Source of the DNA: Acidobacteriota bacterium
GTDB lineage: Bacteria; Acidobacteriota; Terriglobia; UBA7540
Assembly (NCBI GenBank): GCA_003165615.1
Contig: PLWR01000113.1
Span: 1 to 6,758 of the forward strand
Reading direction: 5' to 3'
Length of the DNA stretch: 6,758 bases
In this document: positions 5,529-6,758 of the stretch, one piece after another
How positions within the stretch are numbered: the stretch's first letter is position 1
Layout of the letters: every line of letters starts with the position of its first letter
The notes under the pieces: generated by a model
Seen by the model: the letters and a program-made list of their open reading frames with translations, nothing else
What the model was told of the DNA's origin: nothing
Databases searched by the model: none
Program-made: the position numbers and the translations under genes

Positions 5529-6241
5529 TAGTTCATCCTGACCACAAAGGTTGCGGTGGCAAAATTCGCGCTGCGCAGCTTCTCCGCCAAATCACGAGCC
5601 CCGCTCTCCGTACTCTCATGGCCCACGCGCACGCGGTAGAACAAGCCGTCGCCACGGTCGAAACTCTGGATCACGACCGGCGGGAAGCTTGCCTCAATCA
5701 AAGCCTTCAAGCGGCTGGCATTGGCGGGATCGCGAAAAGCGCCGACTTGCACGGCAAAAACGCCGGGCTCCGAGGTGTCACCGAGTCCCAGAATTTGCAG
5801 CCGCACGCGGGCAATGCCGTTCATCCCCATAGCCTGCGCCGCGGCATAGGAGAGATCGATGATGCGGCCCTCCACAAACGGCCCCCGGTCATTGATGCGC
5901 ACGGTCACGTCGCGGGCGTTCTCAAGGTCGTGGACGCGCACCTGGGTGCCAAACGGCAGGGTGCGATGCGCCGCCGTCATGTCGTACATATTGTAAATCT
6001 CACCGCTTGCCGAGTGCCGCCCGTGATAGGGATGGCCATACCAGGAAGCGATGCCCTCTTCCCCCTGAACGATGGGCGCCGCCGGGCCGCGTGGGGACGC
6101 TGGCGTCGTGGTGGGAGCGCCCGGCGAGGGGATGTTGCGAGTGGAAGGAGCACCCGTTCGGTGGTGGTGCAGGCAGCCCGTGGCGCAGAACAGCATCACC
6201 ATCGCCAAGCCGATCCGGACAGCGGGGGAATGCAATCGCAC
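5528..6241 (-). CDS. rlpA: RlpA family lipoprotein, DPBB plus SPOR domains (septal lytic transglycosylase-like)
   Basis: Envelope lipoprotein of 237 residues. RlpA proteins bind denuded glycan at the septum and, in some bacteria, cut it as lytic transglycosylases to help daughter cells separate. The signal peptide ends at a lipobox-like ATGC with Cys23, after the hydrophobic IGLAMVMLFCA. A Pro/Thr/Ser-rich linker (about 30-58) precedes the double-psi beta-barrel at 63-152: GIASWYG, SASGE (Glu81), TAAHRTLPFGT (His92), INDRGPF (Asp118) and GRIIDLS. These are the conserved residues expected for an active domain. A SPOR domain spans 160-234 (FAVQVGAF). Start choice: GTG at 6241 has GGAAGG seven bases upstream (6249-6254) and gives a compact signal peptide. 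GTG at 6271 would add ten residues without a good ribosome site. It is the middle gene, 34 bases after the 58-residue gene, and shares TAATG with the HIT gene. Confidence 0.92.
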   Translation of the reverse strand: MRLHSPAVRIGLAMVMLFCATGCLHHHRTGAPSTRNIPSPGAPTTTPASPRGPAAPIVQGEEGIASWYGHPYHGRHSASGEIYNMYDMTAAHRTLPFGTQVRVHDLENARDVTVRINDRGPFVEGRIIDLSYAAAQAMGMNGIARVRLQILGLGDTSEPGVFAVQVGAFRDPANASRLKALIEASFPPVVIQSFDRGDGLFYRVRVGHESTESGARDLAEKLRSANFATATFVVRMN

Positions 6242-6248
6242 GAGCGGT

Positions 6249-6254
6249 CCTTCC
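6249..6254 (-). promoter_or_regulatory. Ribosome binding site deciding the rlpA start
   Basis: On the - strand GGAAGG lies seven bases before the GTG at 6241. The longer reading from GTG at 6271 has only purine runs well upstream, inside the tail of the preceding gene. This supports 6241. Confidence 0.6.
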
Positions 6255-6275
6255 GTGACGTGTCTCAGCACGGCG

Positions 6276-6452
6276 TCAGGGTTTTGCCTTTTCCTTTTCC
6301 AATTGCTCTGCCATTTTCGTCAGGCGCTCTGCGGACTTTCTTAGGAACTCCGCCGCCTCCTTCTTAGTTTCGGGACGGACTTCATCGTTAAAAAACTTCC
6401 GCAGCTTGTCGAATTCGCGATCTACGGCGCGCCCTGCATCTTCGAAATTCAT
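6276..6452 (-). CDS. Small charged helical protein, first gene of the rlpA operon
   Basis: Hypothetical protein of 58 residues starting MNFEDAGRAVDREFDKLRKF. It has no signal peptide or membrane segment. It is rich in Lys, Glu, Asp and Arg, with hydrophobic residues spaced as in amphipathic helices (LRKFF, AAEFLRKSAERLTKMAEQL). One long helix or coiled coil is likely, broken at Pro27 (EVRPETK). I do not recognise a family. The ATG at 6452 is chosen because GGAG (6459-6462) lies six bases upstream and a good promoter follows. The longer reading to 6599 would run through that promoter and a palindrome. The stop is 34 bases before rlpA, so they are probably co-transcribed. A role next to RlpA in the envelope or cell cycle is only a guess. 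Confidence 0.7.
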   Translation of the reverse strand: MNFEDAGRAVDREFDKLRKFFNDEVRPETKKEAAEFLRKSAERLTKMAEQLEKEKAKP

Positions 6453-6477
6453 GACCCTCTCCAATCTTATTGTGTTT

Positions 6478-6506
6478 ATTCTAGCCAAGCTACGGGCGCG
6501 CCACAA
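6478..6506 (-). promoter_or_regulatory. Probable promoter of the 58-residue gene / rlpA / HIT operon
   Basis: On the - strand TTGTGG (6501-6506) and TAGAAT (6478-6483, 5 of 6 to -10) are separated by exactly 17 bases. Transcription would start near 6471, leaving a leader of about 18 bases with the GGAG site before ATG 6452. This is the best promoter match in the window, though the -35 matches only in TTG. Confidence 0.5.
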
Positions 6507-6547
6507 ATGAAATTCCTGGAAGGATAGTCCGAGGTCCGGAGTCCGAT

Positions 6548-6569
6548 GTAGAGGCGGCTTTACGCCGCC
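6548..6569 (+). repeat. GTAG-headed hairpin near the right end
   Basis: GTAG (6548-6551), one A, then GGCGGC (6553-6558), loop TTTAC, GCCGCC (6564-6569). The layout matches the 4904-5079 units (GTAG then GC stem, 22-23 bases), but the stem sequence differs. Confidence 0.5.
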
Positions 6570-6627
6570 ATTTGGCGAGGTAAACTCAGGCTTGCCCAAA
6601 TTACGATCCGTTCACCGAGGGGCGATC

Positions 6628-6670
6628 TGCGGCTTCGCCGCATGCTATGCGGAAAGGCTACGCCTTTCCG
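6628..6670. repeat. Chain of overlapping hairpins
   Basis: Three stems share arms. TGCGGC/GCCGCA (6628-6633 with 6637-6642, loop TTC) competes with CCGCAT/ATGCGG (6638-6643 with 6647-6652, loop GCT). That in turn competes with the 9-bp CGGAAAGGC/GCCTTTCCG (6650-6658 with 6662-6670, loop TAC). The first and third can coexist; the middle one excludes both. Confidence 0.6.
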
Positions 6671-6692
6671 TGGCAGGAGAGCACTCACTAAC

Positions 6693-6741
6693 CCCCTCGG
6701 CGCTGCCGGGAAGGCTCAGCCTTCCCGGCAGCGCCGAGGGG
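6693..6741. repeat. Perfect 23-bp inverted repeat with 3-base loop
   Basis: 6693-6715 pairs base for base with 6719-6741 around the loop TCA, about 78% G+C by eye. It is the strongest palindrome in the window. Neither strand shows a T-tract after it (AGAAAATGG on +, GGTTAGTGAG on -), so a plain intrinsic terminator is not supported. It could be a terminator of another kind, a repeat element, or a structure hiding the purine-rich site before ATG 6747. Confidence 0.75.
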
Positions 6742-6758
6742 AGAAAATGGGCAAATTG

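Larger units (their letters stand above)
6507..6758. other. Non-coding, palindrome-rich right end
   Basis: No convincing gene lies here. The stretch carries a GTAG-headed hairpin, a chain of overlapping hairpins (6628-6670), an 8-base CCGAGGGG that could pair with 6693-6700, and a perfect 23-bp hairpin. An ATG at 6747 with a purine-rich AGGGG five bases upstream could begin a + strand gene, but only four codons are visible, so it is not called. Confidence 0.55.

Noticed and set aside
5618..6367. 249-residue + strand frame opposite rlpA
   Set aside because: rlpA on the - strand has full DPBB and SPOR motifs. The antisense frame has no family-like pattern.
6453..6599. 49-residue N-terminal extension of the small protein up to 6599
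   Set aside because: It would translate through the likely promoter (6478-6506) and the GTAG hairpin at 6548-6569, whereas ATG 6452 has a proper ribosome site.

Overview
The window is high-GC bacterial DNA with compact, mostly coding sequence. The gene set fits a Gram-negative soil-type bacterium: an exported M1-family peptidase with a large extra N-terminal region, a TPR protein with a Peptidase-MA-like domain, an RlpA lipoprotein and a HinT-type HIT protein. Protein style and intergenic repeats look most like Acidobacteriota. That assignment is an inference from familiarity, not from a search.

Layout. (1) 3-761, + strand: the C-terminal ~60% of an M20 metallopeptidase of carboxypeptidase G2 type, cut by the left edge. 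(2) 762-838: a convergent gap with two hairpins. (3) 839-2320, - strand: an exported TPR protein ending in a HELTH...E zinc peptidase-like domain. (4) 2321-2416: a divergent promoter region with a perfect 13-bp direct repeat. (5) 2417-4897, + strand: an exported M1 metallopeptidase (HEIAHQWWGN...E) in which the usual GxMEN motif is not recognisable. (6) 4898-5183: a convergent gap holding a cluster of GTAG-headed hairpins and a heptamer tandem repeat. (7) 6452 down to 5184, - strand: a probable three-gene operon of a 58-residue charged helical protein, the lipoprotein RlpA (DPBB plus SPOR) and a HIT nucleotide hydrolase, with a good promoter at 6478-6506. RlpA and HIT overlap as TAATG. (8) 6507-6758: non-coding DNA dense in palindromes, including a perfect 23-bp stem with a 3-base loop.

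Three of the six genes are zinc-peptidase-like. Two of these are exported and divergently transcribed from one short control region, which suggests extracytoplasmic protein or peptide turnover. The RlpA operon concerns cell-envelope (septal peptidoglycan) maintenance.

The least ordinary signal is in the non-coding DNA. Hairpins headed by GTAG, often GTAGCGC, recur in the gaps. In 4904-5050, three copies differ at paired stem positions in a compensatory way, as in REP-type elements. No transposase (RAYT/TnpA-REP) is present in the window. I found no tRNA, rRNA, CRISPR array, IS element or phage gene.
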